40,983 nt of DNA from an uncultured Alistipes sp. Its GTDB lineage: Bacteria; Bacteroidota; Bacteroidia; Bacteroidales; Rikenellaceae. How positions within the stretch are numbered: position 1 is the stretch's first letter; each line of letters begins with the position of its first letter. Below, piece by piece: positions 40,685-40,983 of this stretch. Under the pieces are notes generated by a model that did not search any database, was not told the DNA's origin, and saw only the letters and a list, made by a program, of their open reading frames with translations. Made by a program: the position numbers and the translations under genes. The stretch spans positions 1-40,983 of the forward strand of contig CANBCZ010000017.1 of the NCBI GenBank assembly GCA_947367255.1, read 5' to 3'.

Positions 40685-40983
40685 GTCTAACAAGGCTCTT
40701 TCGGCATCTGCCTTGTTCGGAAAATCCTCATTTACGCAAAGTAAACTCCGGTTTTCCGACCTGCGAGCAGCTTCAAAATAGCTCTTGTTATACAAATTCT
40801 TAGGAGTCGCAAAGAATGAAAAAGAGTATGCTGCGGTTTATCGAGTGTCGCAAGCCTTGAAAATCCTCTTTTTATACAACTCTTAGGTACAGCAAAAGAA
40901 GAATTGGTCTAACAAGGCTCTTTCGGCATCTGCCTTGTTCGGAAAATCCTCATTTACGCAAAGTAAACTCCGGTTTTCCGACC
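40685..40983. repeat. Structured direct repeat, period 222 bp, at the window edge
   Basis: 40685-40761 and 40907-40983 are identical over 77 bases, and the second copy is cut by the window end. Each copy contains two hairpins: AACAAGGC/GCCTTGTT, then CGGAAAA/TTTTCCG with inner TTTAC/GTAAA. The spacer has a weaker repeat (TATACAA.TCTTAGG at 40789 and 40873). The gene-free 307 bases after DUF2147 hold nothing else that I recognise. A small minus-strand frame (40547-40795) overlaps it and is probably not a gene. Confidence 0.75.

Noticed and set aside
40547..40795. 82-residue minus-strand frame over the DUF2147 end and the first repeat unit
   Set aside because: It is created by the repeat and the antisense of DUF2147. 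Similar short repeat-derived frames are usually not genes, although translation cannot be excluded.
40685..40983. CRISPR array
   Set aside because: Only two long copies with a 145-base spacer, internal hairpins and no cas genes; unit size and spacing do not fit CRISPR.

Overview
The window looks like a chromosome segment from the Bacteroidales, most likely Rikenellaceae/Alistipes-like. The grounds are many promoters with the Bacteroidota -7 box TAnnTTTG, an HU-like domain fused to a membrane anchor, LptE/SecG/DivIC-type genes in Bacteroidota style, a Ser-type sulfatase beside its anaerobic maturase, and a hydrogenase operon fitting an anaerobic gut bacterium. The genus is inferred, not proven.

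Region 1 (about 1-6430) is the right end of a prophage or phage-derived island. It holds a head-tail connector-like gene, the large terminase, a DUF5675 protein, an SDR oxidoreductase and an HU protein on the opposite strand, two small proteins (one Hc1-like) and a tyrosine recombinase. A perfect 19-bp inverted repeat encloses 128 bp directly upstream of the recombinase start, which is the layout of a Bacteroidales invertible promoter.

Region 2 (6520-14198) is the most striking part. Eight consecutive secreted S1/P1-type zinc nuclease paralogues lie on the minus strand and are followed by a secreted PHP phosphoesterase. By sequence the eight fall into four types in the order A-B-C-D-A-B-C-D, so a four-gene cassette was duplicated as a block. 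Both B-type members have lost the same metal ligands and look like pseudoenzymes.

Region 3 (14319-20212) has rplU-rpmA, two paralogous lipoproteins, a co-oriented series (receiver-like protein, repeat-type membrane protein, degenerate GT2-like protein, CysQ, outer-membrane barrel), and rpmI-rplT without infC.

Region 4 (20332-30708) has a lipoprotein sulfatase and its anSME; ftsB/divIC, queE, hpt and an rluB-type pseudouridine synthase on the minus strand; a MATE transporter; then an envelope-related operon (HU-membrane protein, sigma-54 activator, LptE, TPR-like protein, SecG) ended by a clear terminator.

Region 5 (30724-40983) has a WbsX-like/GT2-like pair, a Sel1-YgjP metallopeptidase fusion, a large membrane protein, the [FeFe]-hydrogenase operon hydA-hydE-hydG-hydF, a secreted DUF2147 protein and a structured 222-bp-period repeat that runs off the window edge. 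I saw no rRNA, tRNA or CRISPR array.
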